This document shows positions 27,296 through 35,741 of a DNA stretch of 64,000 nucleotides, piece after piece. Position 1 is the first letter of the stretch. Each line of letters opens with the position of its first letter. Source of the stretch: Chryseobacterium jejuense. Its GTDB lineage: Bacteria > Bacteroidota > Bacteroidia > Flavobacteriales > Weeksellaceae. The notes under the pieces were generated by a model, which was given only the letters and a program-made list of their open reading frames with translations, was not told the origin of the DNA and did not search any database. The DNA lies in NCBI RefSeq assembly GCF_900100075.1, contig NZ_FNEG01000001.1:558001-622000 (forward strand). Reading direction: 5' to 3'. Made by a program: the position numbers and the translations under genes.

Positions 27296-28125
27296 ATCTA
27301 AAGAAGGGAATGTATTTGGCTGGAGAATCTGATTTCAACTGGAAGAATCAGCTTAAAATCAGTAAAGGAGTAGTGGCTGAAAAAGTCGTTAATACAGGGA
27401 TTGAGTATTTTGATAACGCTTATTTGCCTCATGATAAATGGCGGGATCTTACAGAATCTGAATACAAAATTCTTTCGTATTCAGAGAAAGGAAATAAAAT
27501 GTTCAATACTTTAGGGTTGGGCGAGATTCCGGATGAATTGAAGACCTTGTTTAAAGCAATAAAGCTGGAGGAATGCAAGACTCTTTTTGATGTTCAGCCC
27601 AAATTTCAGGAAGATGAAAAGCTTACATTAAAACTTAATAAAGTTTTAAATCAATTTCTTAATCAAAAATCAGATACTCAGAAATACAATTTTCATCGCA
27701 TCACAAGATGCCTTCCCAATATGCATACCACTACTTTTCATCTCCATAATAGGGAGCATATAAAGTACACAGGTTTGCATATAGATCAAAGTACAAAATT
27801 TACGCCCAATACAGCATATAAATCAGACAATAGAATCTCCATCAATATTAGTGAAGAATCCAGATATCTATATTTTGTAAACTTAACATTGAAACAAATT
27901 TATACCGATGTTAAGAAGCGTCATCAGGATATTATTGTTACCTCAAATAATATTGTTGAATTATTTTTTTCATTGTATCCGGATTATCCGGTAATCAGAA
28001 TAGAGGTAAAACCTTACCAATATTATATTGCTCCAACAGATAATTTCATTCATGACGGAAGCACACTGGGCAACAAGAAGTTTGATATAACCATGGTATT
28101 TGTGGGAGAATTCAATAATTACTAA
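27292..28125 (+). CDS. Putative Fe(II)/2-oxoglutarate oxygenase-like RiPP tailoring protein, copy 1
   Basis: 277 residues, no signal peptide. The C-terminal half contains H163-x-D165 (YTGLHIDQS) and a distal H254 (DNFIHDGSTLGN) in beta-rich sequence, an arrangement like the iron-binding triad of 2OG-Fe(II) oxygenases. The usual arginine about 10 residues after the distal His is not evident; K262 and K263 are nearby. The next gene is a paralogue: both share FVNLT-KQ, PYQ-YIAPTDN and FHDG/IHDG-T-GN. Oxidation of the precursor peptide is a likely but unproven role. I do not recognise a named family. Confidence 0.6.
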   Translation: MNLKKGMYLAGESDFNWKNQLKISKGVVAEKVVNTGIEYFDNAYLPHDKWRDLTESEYKILSYSEKGNKMFNTLGLGEIPDELKTLFKAIKLEECKTLFDVQPKFQEDEKLTLKLNKVLNQFLNQKSDTQKYNFHRITRCLPNMHTTTFHLHNREHIKYTGLHIDQSTKFTPNTAYKSDNRISINISEESRYLYFVNLTLKQIYTDVKKRHQDIIVTSNNIVELFFSLYPDYPVIRIEVKPYQYYIAPTDNFIHDGSTLGNKKFDITMVFVGEFNNY

Positions 28126-28130
28126 TCACT

Positions 28131-29003
28131 ATGAAACTAAAATCAGGAATCAAAATATACGGTGAGCATTTAGAAGATGTCTTAGAAATTAATTCCGGTC
28201 TTGTTCATCATTCAGAACAGGAACCTGTAGAAATTGTATTCAAAGACCTTAAGTTCAAAGCACAATATGAACCCAATGCGCATCTGGCAAAAAGAGACTG
28301 GAGAAAACTTTCAGAGAAGGAACTAGATACTCTAAAAGGAGATCATATCAATAAGAAAGATTATAACTCGGTTTTTATAGGAGATATTCCTGAAGAATTG
28401 AAAGACATGTTCCATAAACTGAATCTTCATTCAGCCACTTCGGATGGTGATGCATTTCAAAAATTCATTGAAAATAAAGACTTGGTTCAGGAGCTAAATA
28501 CCCATCTTAATGGGGTGTTGGATGAAATCTCATTAGCGCCTTATAGATTTATGAGTATTGCCACGAACTATCCCAATAGTGAAGTGGTGTCTTTAAATAA
28601 AAGAAAATTACCTGAAAATTATACCTTTAAAGACATCCATTATATAGGCGTGCATAAAGACAGTTCCAAAGACATGACTTTACATACCTGTTATCAGTAT
28701 GGGAACAGGTTTACCATCAATTTAGGGGAGCAACCGCGCTATTTTTTGTTTGTTAATCTTACGATGAAGCAGGCGTGTAATATGCTTAAAGAAAAAGAAG
28801 AACTTAAAGATGTAGAAATTACCAATGAAAACATTACAGATTATTTTCTAAAGCATTATCCGTCCTATCCTATGATTAAAGTAAAACAAGAGCCTTATCA
28901 GTTTTACATTGCCCCTACAGACAATTGTTTTCATGATGGTACTACAATAGGCAATACGGCTATAGATGTTGTAATGACTTATTTGGGTAAATTTTGTATT
29001 TAA
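28131..29003 (+). CDS. Putative Fe(II)/2-oxoglutarate oxygenase-like RiPP tailoring protein, copy 2
   Basis: 290 residues, paralogous to the preceding protein and starting five bases after it. The metal-site pattern is H175-x-D177 (YIGVHKDSS) with a distal H268 (NCFHDGTTIGN). As in copy 1, no arginine follows at the expected place. The N-terminal part is more divergent than the C-terminal part, while the block from NRFTINLGEQPRYFLFVNLT to the C-terminus is well kept. Two different copies suggest two sites or two steps on one peptide, or a heterodimer. The enzymatic class is inferred. Confidence 0.6.
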   Translation: MKLKSGIKIYGEHLEDVLEINSGLVHHSEQEPVEIVFKDLKFKAQYEPNAHLAKRDWRKLSEKELDTLKGDHINKKDYNSVFIGDIPEELKDMFHKLNLHSATSDGDAFQKFIENKDLVQELNTHLNGVLDEISLAPYRFMSIATNYPNSEVVSLNKRKLPENYTFKDIHYIGVHKDSSKDMTLHTCYQYGNRFTINLGEQPRYFLFVNLTMKQACNMLKEKEELKDVEITNENITDYFLKHYPSYPMIKVKQEPYQFYIAPTDNCFHDGTTIGNTAIDVVMTYLGKFCI

Positions 29004-29021
29004 TTTAAATAGTATTGAGCT

Positions 29022-30167
29022 ATGAAGTCTTGTTTATCATTATTGCTTGTCTCGTTTTTAGCTTCCTTTTCATGGGCTCAGAATAAATTACCTATTCTAA
29101 AAGCAAATGGACCTAAAGCCATTATTTACGAAAAAGACAATGGCTTAAAAACAGATTGGAATATAGATCCTAAAATTAAACCGGATGTTTATACAACATC
29201 CAAAATAGCTGCTTCTAATAAAAGGGTTACTATAAAAACAGATATAGACTCTCTTGTTGTAGATCTCAAAAAAGGAGAAAAAAAAGATTTTATTATTCTT
29301 TTGAAAGGTAAAGATTCTGCGTTAACAAGAATCGAATCTCTGCCTCCGAAAGACTTTAGTAAAATGTCTTTCAAAGATACGATGAAGCTTCATATAAATG
29401 AGCAGAATACAATATTTATAAAAACAGTACTCAATAAAGTAGATACCCTTTTACTCAATTTTGATACTGGGACGAGTGATCTTGTGCTTACCCAGGAAAC
29501 TTTGAAGAATAAAATCAAAAGTTCATTAAAATCAGGGACCAATATTCTGCAGATCGGAAAAAAAGAATACAAAGGCTTTACTATTTACCCGGCACAACTT
29601 ACCGGTCATGGTACAGATGGCAGATTTGGCTGGGATTTATTTGATGGAATGATTGTAGAAGTAAATCACGATAAAGGATTAATGGTAGTGCATTCTCAGC
29701 TTCCATCCAATGTAAAATCACAATATTCTCCGGTTCCTATCAAGTATTTTAATAACGTCTTCCTGGTACAGGTTGGTATTTCACAGGACAAGATTAAAAA
29801 TAAAGATTGGTATCTTTTCGATACGGGGTATCAAAGAACTGCGATGCTGGACGGTCCTTTGTTGAATGAACAGGGTTTTCCAACGGATAAAATGACAGTT
29901 ATTAAAAAAGTAATCATGAAAGGAGCCCAGGGAAATGAAATTCCTGTTATGACTTCAAACCTTCAAACCTTATCATTAGGAAAAACCAAACTAAAAGATA
30001 TCCCTGCACAGATTTTATCTCAAAGCAGGCCGGTAACAGGCTCCAGAATGAATATTTTGGGTAATGAAATTATAAAAAGGTTCAATTTGTTTTTAGACTT
30101 TCAAAACAATATTGTGTATCTGAAGCCTAATAAATTGGTTGATGCTGATTACATTGAAAGGAAGTAA
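29022..30167 (+). CDS. Exported retropepsin-like aspartic protease
   Basis: 381 residues with a Sec signal (LLLVSFLASFSWAQ). Two catalytic-type motifs are present, D148-T-G-T-S (LLNFDTGTS) and D267-T-G (YLFDTGYQ), each in a beta-strand context, so one chain carries both aspartates of a pepsin/retropepsin-like site. A late MNILGNEIIKRFNLFLDF is the family's typical strand after the second half. It lies 18 bases after the second oxygenase-like gene and before a strong terminator, so it belongs to the RiPP operon. It could trim the peptide or its leader in the periplasm; it may instead be a general envelope protease. Confidence 0.75.
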   Translation: MKSCLSLLLVSFLASFSWAQNKLPILKANGPKAIIYEKDNGLKTDWNIDPKIKPDVYTTSKIAASNKRVTIKTDIDSLVVDLKKGEKKDFIILLKGKDSALTRIESLPPKDFSKMSFKDTMKLHINEQNTIFIKTVLNKVDTLLLNFDTGTSDLVLTQETLKNKIKSSLKSGTNILQIGKKEYKGFTIYPAQLTGHGTDGRFGWDLFDGMIVEVNHDKGLMVVHSQLPSNVKSQYSPVPIKYFNNVFLVQVGISQDKIKNKDWYLFDTGYQRTAMLDGPLLNEQGFPTDKMTVIKKVIMKGAQGNEIPVMTSNLQTLSLGKTKLKDIPAQILSQSRPVTGSRMNILGNEIIKRFNLFLDFQNNIVYLKPNKLVDADYIERK

Positions 30168-30219
30168 TTTTTTTTGGTTTCAAAGGGTGGCGGTTATTTT
30201 TTCAATGCCTGTAAAAACT

Positions 30220-30256
30220 AAAAATCCCCAGGTCAATAATTGCCTGGGGATTTTTT
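30220..30256. terminator. Bidirectional terminator ending the RiPP operon
   Basis: AAAAATCCCCAGG and CCTGGGGATTTTT form a 13-bp perfect stem with A and T tracts on both sides. It serves the RiPP operon and the convergent sterol desaturase gene. Confidence 0.9.
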
Positions 30257-30261
30257 ATTCT

Positions 30262-31236
30262 TTAATTTGAAGTATATTCAGGTTCAACAGCTTCTGTGGG
30301 TTCAGGTTGAGCTGGGAGTGGTTTGTTTTTTACTTTTTCTTTGTACTCTTTCTGGAACTGTCTTACGGTTTTTCCGGTGCCGTCATGTCTCCATCCCGGA
30401 GAGTAGAAGAGGTATTTCAGACGATTTTTAAAAGAAAGCCCTGGTTGTCTCAGATCCTTTCCAATTCTTCTCCATTCGTAAAAAAGCACGGTGGCCGGAT
30501 CTTTAGACTTCATTTTAGGATAGATACCATATTTTACGGGAACTTCAGGATCTTCCTTTTCAAAGGTTCCAAAGATTTTGTCCCAGATAATCAATCCCAT
30601 TCCCATATTACGGTCTAGGTATTTAATGTTGCACGCATGATGTACACGGTGATGAGAAGGCGTTACTAAAATATATTCCAGAAAGCCCATGCTTTTTATA
30701 GATTGCGTGTGTACAAAGGTTCCATAAATCTGAATAGCAGAATAAGCTACCATAACATGCAGTGGATGGAATCCGATGAATGCTAATGGAGAGAAGAATA
30801 AATATCTGTACAAAGGTTGAAATACAGGACTTCTGAATCCTGTGGTAATATTGAAATAATCAGAATTATGATGGGTGATATGTACCGCCCAAAATACACG
30901 GGAATGATGATCTACATAATGATGAACATAATAAGCGAAATCCTGAGCCAGGAATACAGCAATCCAATACCAGATTCCAACCTCCCAGTCAAAAATACGA
31001 TGATAGTAAAAGAACATCATAACAAGCATAGAAAAGCCTTTCATAATGATGTCAAGGCTATAATTTAAGAGCGCCAAAAGCACATTGGTAGCCACATCTT
31101 TCGTTTCATAAAGCTTCTCTTTATTGAAGTGGCTATATACCATCTCTATAAAAATAATACCTGCGAATAAAGGAATGGCCCAAGGGTAAACAATGTCTGG
31201 TCCATCACTTTCAAACATCTTACTAAAATCAAACAT
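30262..31236 (-). CDS. Sterol desaturase/fatty acid hydroxylase superfamily protein
   Basis: 324 residues with four or five membrane segments and the histidine boxes of the di-iron superfamily: HHYVDHH, HITHH and HRVHH. These membrane enzymes hydroxylate or desaturate lipid chains with O2. Substrates in flavobacteria are uncertain. The C-terminal tail is proline- and charge-rich (NKPLPAQPEPTEAVEPE). It is monocistronic and converges on the RiPP operon. No function in the starch locus is apparent. Confidence 0.88.
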   Translation of the reverse strand: MFDFSKMFESDGPDIVYPWAIPLFAGIIFIEMVYSHFNKEKLYETKDVATNVLLALLNYSLDIIMKGFSMLVMMFFYYHRIFDWEVGIWYWIAVFLAQDFAYYVHHYVDHHSRVFWAVHITHHNSDYFNITTGFRSPVFQPLYRYLFFSPLAFIGFHPLHVMVAYSAIQIYGTFVHTQSIKSMGFLEYILVTPSHHRVHHACNIKYLDRNMGMGLIIWDKIFGTFEKEDPEVPVKYGIYPKMKSKDPATVLFYEWRRIGKDLRQPGLSFKNRLKYLFYSPGWRHDGTGKTVRQFQKEYKEKVKNKPLPAQPEPTEAVEPEYTSN

Positions 31237-31632
31237 TTTTTCTGTAAATTTAAAAATAAAACCGTTAAAAATTGCTTATTTTGGATTAAATATCCTTTTA
31301 ATGTGATAATTTAATGAAAATTTAATAAAAAAATAGATGGCAAATTGTGAAATATTGTTGTTTTCTTTTAAAATATACCATAAGTATTGTTATGTTTTCA
31401 TGATTTTTTTTATCAAACCAAAGAATCATACAACATTGATGGATAAAAGAGAATTCTGCTCATTATTTTATAATAACTCTAAAGTTTTTTTCGTAATTTG
31501 CTGCTAAGTTGTTCATACTTAAATTGTTGTGTGTTTAAATGTAACTTATTGGTTTTTAGTCTGGTGAGTGGTGTTCTAAATAGCATTTCATAATGCGCAG
31601 CTGATGATTAAATGGAAGACTACAACTAAGTT
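31237..31632. other. AT-rich divergent region before the amylase gene
   Basis: No credible gene on either strand. It should contain promoters for the sterol desaturase gene (minus) and the amylase gene (plus), but I found no exact TAnnTTTG; the nearest is TAATTTG (31494-31500), one base short. No copy of the TTAAACGAATGTTTA dyad is present here. Confidence 0.4.
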
Positions 31633-33495
31633 ATGAGAAAAATATATACGTTTTTTGCCCTTTCCGCTGCTTCAATAGCTTTCTCCCAGTCAACAACGTT
31701 GGAAAAAGTAGAACCGGCTTTCTGGTGGAAGGGAATGAAAAATCCTGAACTTCAGATCCTTGTGTACGGGAAAGGAATTGCTAATAATCAAATCTCACTT
31801 TCAGATGGAGTTCAAATTAAAAATATTCAAAAAGTAGATAACCCAAACTACATTTTTATTACCGTTAATACCAATGAGATTAAAGTTCGGAAGTTTACCA
31901 TCAATATTGAACAAGATAAAAAGAATGTAGGCTCTTATACCTATGAACTGAAGGCGAGAAATTCAGGAGCTGCAGATCGTGAATCCTACACTTCAAAGGA
32001 TGTGATGTATCTCATTATGCCTGATCGTTTTGCCAATGGGAACGAAAAAAATGACTCTGTTCCGGAATTAACTGAAAAAGCTGATCGCAGTTTGCCTAAC
32101 GGAAGACACGGCGGAGACCTTCAGGGAATCATCAATAATCTTGACTACATTCAAAACCTTGGTGCAACAGCGGTTTGGCTAACACCTGTGAATGAAGACA
32201 ATGAAAAAGTATATTCCTACCACGGATATGCCCAGACCGATTTGTATAAAATTGATGCCCGCTACGGAACCAATGAAGACTACAAAAAACTTTCTCAGGA
32301 ATTAAATAAAAGAAATATGAAACTGGTGATGGATTATGTCACCAATCACTGGGGTATTTCTCATTGGATGATGAAAGACCTTCCCACACAAGACTGGATT
32401 CACTGGTTCAAAGAAGGAGAAGAGGGCTTCAAAAGATCCAATTACAAAACATCTACACAGTTTGATCCCAATGCTTCGGATATCGATAAAAAATATGCGT
32501 TGGATGGCTGGTTCGATAAAACAATGCCTGATCTTAACCAGAAAAATCCTTTGGTTTTAAAATATTTAACCCAAAATGCCATTTGGTGGATCGAATATGC
32601 AGAATTGGGCGGTTTCCGTGTAGATACTTATCCTTACAATGATAAAGAAGCCATGGCAAAGTGGGCGAAAGCTATTACCGATGAATATCCTAAATTTAAT
32701 ATCGTAGGGGAATCCTGGTTGTATACCGCAGGACAAATTTCAGCTTGGCAAAAAAATTCCAAGACGGGAGAAGCGGCCGGATACAATTCAAACCTGCCTT
32801 CTGTAATGGATTTCATGCTCTTTGGAGATATGCCGAAAGCCTTTAAAGAAGAAGAGGGCTGGAATACAGGCATGATTAAGCTTTATGATTCTTTCACCAG
32901 CGATTTTCTTTATCCGGATATCAATAATGTAATGGTGTTCTTTGAAAACCATGATACCGAAAGATGGAATGAGATTTTCAACGCAGATTCGAACGTTTAC
33001 AAAATGGGATTAACCCTAATCTCAACAGTCCGCGGAATTCCACAGATCTATTACGGTTCAGAAGTCGGAATGCGAGGGAATAAAGAAAAAGGAGGCGATG
33101 CTGATATTCGCAGAGACTTTCCTGGAGGCTGGAAATCTGATAAGCAAAATGCTTTCAATCCGGCAGCGCAAACTTCTGAACAAAAAGAATTCTATCAATT
33201 CACCCAAAAATTATTAAACTGGAGAAAAGGAAAAGGCGTCATTCATACCGGAAAAACGAAAAATTTTGTTCCGAAAGATGGAGTATTTACTTATTTCAGA
33301 TATAATGATAAAGAAAGTGTAATGGTGGTCATCAACAATAATAAAAAAGATCAGACGTTAGACTTACAATATTTTGAAGAATCTCTAAAAGGGTTTTCCA
33401 AAGGCAAAGAGGTGATTTCAGGCAAAGAGGTTTCATTACAGAATACATTAACAATTCCTGCCAAAACCCCATTAATTATTGAACTTGAAAAATAA
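31633..33495 (+). CDS. GH13 alpha-amylase family enzyme (neopullulanase/cyclomaltodextrinase type)
   Basis: 620 residues with a Sec signal ending AFSQ. An N-terminal Ig-like domain (about 20-115, typical of cyclomaltodextrinases) precedes the (beta/alpha)8 barrel. Catalytic motifs are GFRVD331 (nucleophile), VGE360SW (acid/base) and ENHD441 (stabiliser), together with VMDYVTNHWG. A C-terminal beta-domain ends the protein. It is the SusA-like partner of the GH97 and SusC/D genes and probably works in the periplasm or at the outer membrane on maltodextrins. The two following genes are in the same operon. Confidence 0.95.
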   Translation: MRKIYTFFALSAASIAFSQSTTLEKVEPAFWWKGMKNPELQILVYGKGIANNQISLSDGVQIKNIQKVDNPNYIFITVNTNEIKVRKFTINIEQDKKNVGSYTYELKARNSGAADRESYTSKDVMYLIMPDRFANGNEKNDSVPELTEKADRSLPNGRHGGDLQGIINNLDYIQNLGATAVWLTPVNEDNEKVYSYHGYAQTDLYKIDARYGTNEDYKKLSQELNKRNMKLVMDYVTNHWGISHWMMKDLPTQDWIHWFKEGEEGFKRSNYKTSTQFDPNASDIDKKYALDGWFDKTMPDLNQKNPLVLKYLTQNAIWWIEYAELGGFRVDTYPYNDKEAMAKWAKAITDEYPKFNIVGESWLYTAGQISAWQKNSKTGEAAGYNSNLPSVMDFMLFGDMPKAFKEEEGWNTGMIKLYDSFTSDFLYPDINNVMVFFENHDTERWNEIFNADSNVYKMGLTLISTVRGIPQIYYGSEVGMRGNKEKGGDADIRRDFPGGWKSDKQNAFNPAAQTSEQKEFYQFTQKLLNWRKGKGVIHTGKTKNFVPKDGVFTYFRYNDKESVMVVINNNKKDQTLDLQYFEESLKGFSKGKEVISGKEVSLQNTLTIPAKTPLIIELEK

Positions 33496-33503
33496 ATAAT
33501 ACT

Positions 33504-34025
33504 ATGAAAAAATTAATAGCTGTTCATACACTTATCCTGTTTTTATTTGGATTTACAATGCTTTCAGCACAATCAAACAAAACACTTCAAAAAGAAAAAT
33601 CAGAAATCAGTACCATGTTGGATGCCTTCAACGTAGCCGCTGCCAAAGCTGATTATACAGGGTACTTCAACTTTTTTGCAGATGAATCAACATTTATCGG
33701 AACAGATGCTACAGAAGTCTGGAATAAAAAAGAATTTATGATGTGGGCAAAACCTCATTTCGATAAAAAGAAAACCTGGAATTTTACAGCCCTTAAAAGA
33801 AATATCTACTTCAGTAAAGACGGAAAGTTGGCTTGGTTTGATGAATTATTGGATACTCAAATGAAGATCTGCCGTGGTTCAGGAGTTGTAGAAAAGATCA
33901 ATGGACAATGGAAAGTAAAACAATACGTCCTTTCTATGACGGTTCCTAATGATGTTGTAGATAAAGTAGTAGCGGACAAAACAGCTCTTGAAGATGTTTT
34001 GATTAAAGAATTAAAAACAAAATAA
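33504..34025 (+). CDS. Exported NTF2-like (SnoaL/DUF4440) protein
   Basis: 173 residues with a Sec signal ending TMLSAQ. The NTF2-like cone fold is suggested by EISTMLDAFNVAAAKADYTGYFNFFADESTFIGTDATEVWNK (shown by its pieces DAFNVAAAKAD and FFADESTFIGTDA) and GSGVVEKINGQWKVKQY. Proteins of this fold are small enzymes or ligand binders. Its place between an amylase and a sugar transporter gene, eight bases after the former, points to a helper role in the starch pathway, but nothing specific can be said. Confidence 0.85.
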   Translation: MKKLIAVHTLILFLFGFTMLSAQSNKTLQKEKSEISTMLDAFNVAAAKADYTGYFNFFADESTFIGTDATEVWNKKEFMMWAKPHFDKKKTWNFTALKRNIYFSKDGKLAWFDELLDTQMKICRGSGVVEKINGQWKVKQYVLSMTVPNDVVDKVVADKTALEDVLIKELKTK

Positions 34026-34039
34026 GCATAAAGATAGCT

Positions 34040-35422
34040 ATGGCTGGAAAAATGAAACCGGAACTTTCACTTACTCAGATCATCAATATGAGTATGGGAT
34101 TCCTTGGAATCCAAATGGCATTCGGACTACAGAATGGAAATGCAAGCCGTATTCTTGCCAATTTAGGAGCAGATGTTCATGAGTTATCTTGGTTTTGGCT
34201 GGTAGCTCCCATTACAGGACTTATTGTTCAACCTATTATTGGACATATGGGCGATAATACCTGGAGCCCGTTGGGAAGAAGAAAACCCTATTTCCTGATT
34301 GGAGCTGTCTTGTGTGCTATAGGATTAGTTCTATTACCTAATGCTGCTTCTGTAACTCAAATGTTTGCAGCTAATGCCCTTTTATTAGCAGTGATTTTTC
34401 TGGCGATGATGGATGCTTCCGTGAATGTTGCCATGGAGCCTTTCAGAGCTTTGGTAGGAGATATGCTTCCAAAACACCAGGGAACTATCGGATTTTCAGT
34501 ACAAACCATTTTGATTGGATTTGGAGCTGTTTTGGGTTCTTATTTGCCGGATTGGCTCACAAAACTTGGAGTTTCCAATGTTGCACCTAAAGGTTTTGTT
34601 GCAGACAATGTCATCTATTCCTTTTATGTAGGAGCGGTATTGCTGATTATCTCTATTCTGTATACAATCCTGACAACTAAAGAATATTCTCCGGAAGAAT
34701 TTGCAGCCTTTGAAGATGGAAAAGAAATAGAGCATGAAAAGTCTAAATTTTCAGATATTTTCAAAGATTTCGCCGGAATTCCTACACAGATGAAAAAGCT
34801 GGGAATTGTCCAATTCTTCTCATGGTTTGCCCTGTTTACGATGTGGGTATTTACAACCAGTGCTTTGGCAACTCACCATTTAGGCCTTTCTCCGGAAGAT
34901 ACCCATTCAAAAGCATTCAATGATGCTGGAGATTTAACCGGTAAACTCTTTGGAATGTATAACCTTTGGGCTATTCCATTTGCCTTTTTATTAACACCTA
35001 TTGCTAAATGGATCGGTAAAAAACAAACCCATGCTTTAGCGCTGTTGTGCGGTGGTTTAGGATTAATCTCCATGTATTTTATCAAAGATGTAGATAACCT
35101 CTGGATTTCAATGATTGGATTAGGATTTGCCTGGGCAAGTATTCTGGCAATGCCTTATGCAATGCTGATTGAAGTGATTCCACAGAGGAAAATGGGTGTT
35201 TATATGGGGATATTTAATTTCTTTATCGTAATTCCGCAGATCATCAACGGTTTGTTTGGTGGCCCTATTGTAAGTGGTGTTTTTGGTAAACAAGCCATGG
35301 ATTATGTTGTAGTAGGTGGAGTGTGTATGCTGATCGGTGCTTTAGTCACAATGATTTTTGTTAAATCCGAAGATGAAACTCCTAAAGAAATTGAAGAAGA
35401 GATTAAGCAGGTTCACTTTTAA
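34040..35422 (+). CDS. SLC45-like MFS sugar transporter
   Basis: 460 residues with about 12 membrane segments. The motif GHMGDNTWSPLGRRKPY is the RxGRR-like loop of the SLC45/GPH-type sugar:cation symporters. A central soluble loop (about 215-245) separates the halves. It is the third gene of the amylase operon, and such carriers in Bacteroidota starch loci usually take maltose or maltodextrin across the inner membrane. This is the likely final import step of the locus. Confidence 0.9.
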   Translation: MAGKMKPELSLTQIINMSMGFLGIQMAFGLQNGNASRILANLGADVHELSWFWLVAPITGLIVQPIIGHMGDNTWSPLGRRKPYFLIGAVLCAIGLVLLPNAASVTQMFAANALLLAVIFLAMMDASVNVAMEPFRALVGDMLPKHQGTIGFSVQTILIGFGAVLGSYLPDWLTKLGVSNVAPKGFVADNVIYSFYVGAVLLIISILYTILTTKEYSPEEFAAFEDGKEIEHEKSKFSDIFKDFAGIPTQMKKLGIVQFFSWFALFTMWVFTTSALATHHLGLSPEDTHSKAFNDAGDLTGKLFGMYNLWAIPFAFLLTPIAKWIGKKQTHALALLCGGLGLISMYFIKDVDNLWISMIGLGFAWASILAMPYAMLIEVIPQRKMGVYMGIFNFFIVIPQIINGLFGGPIVSGVFGKQAMDYVVVGGVCMLIGALVTMIFVKSEDETPKEIEEEIKQVHF

Positions 35423-35464
35423 CCTGAAAGTAAGGTGTCTATAGAATAGAAATAACCTAATATA

Positions 35465-35540
35465 ATTCAATAGAAGCGGGCTTTAGCCCGCTTTCCTATT
35501 TAACATCTCTTCCATTTGGCTTTAGAGCCAAAACTTATAT
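35465..35540. repeat. Double-hairpin intergenic repeat, copy 1
   Basis: AGCGGGCTTTAGCCCGCT (35475-35492), a spacer, then TTGGCTTTAGAGCCAA (35516-35531) and AAAC. Related copies lie at 39.36, 46.56 and 59.20 kb. The sequence before it (TCTATAGAATAG...AATTCAATA) is shared with copy 2. Confidence 0.8.
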
Positions 35541-35560
35541 TATTTCCTGACTCTCGCATA

Positions 35561-35670
35561 ATAAGCTCGCAGATTTTGCAGATGACGCAGATTGTTTTTA
35601 ATTAGTTGAAGATATAAACATTATATTTTATCCATACAAATATAAGAATCTGTGCATTCTGTGTGCTTTG
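35561..35670. repeat. CAGATTTTGCAGAT intergenic repeat, copy 1
   Basis: Begins ATAAGCTCGCAGATTTTGCA and contains GATGACGCAGATT; the far side holds AATCTGTGCATTCTGTGTG. It is an imperfect palindrome with the same opening as the copy at 36340. Confidence 0.65.
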
Positions 35671-35713
35671 TTGGAAAATAAAAACCTTATTAATGGATGA
35701 AACCAAAAATAAA

Positions 35714-35734
35714 CGCCACCTAAATCAGGTGGCG
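35714..35734 (-). terminator. Terminator of the lipoprotein gene
   Basis: CGCCACCT and AGGTGGCG form an 8-bp stem followed on the minus strand by TTTATTTTTGG. Confidence 0.75.
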
Positions 35735-35741
35735 CTATTAA

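Larger units (their letters stand above)
35423..35741. other. Non-coding gap built of intergenic repeats
   Basis: No gene. It contains double-hairpin repeat copy 1 (35465-35540), then one copy of the second repeat family (35561-35670), and the terminator of the lipoprotein gene (35714-35734, minus). Confidence 0.7.

Noticed and set aside
30240..31068. Plus-strand ORFs opposite the sterol desaturase gene
   Set aside because: They are antisense to a gene with clear histidine boxes; their translations are low-complexity and unrecognised.
35628..35640. TTATCCATA as a DnaA box or origin signal
   Set aside because: A single near-match far from dnaA and without a cluster or AT-rich unwinding region is not evidence of an origin.
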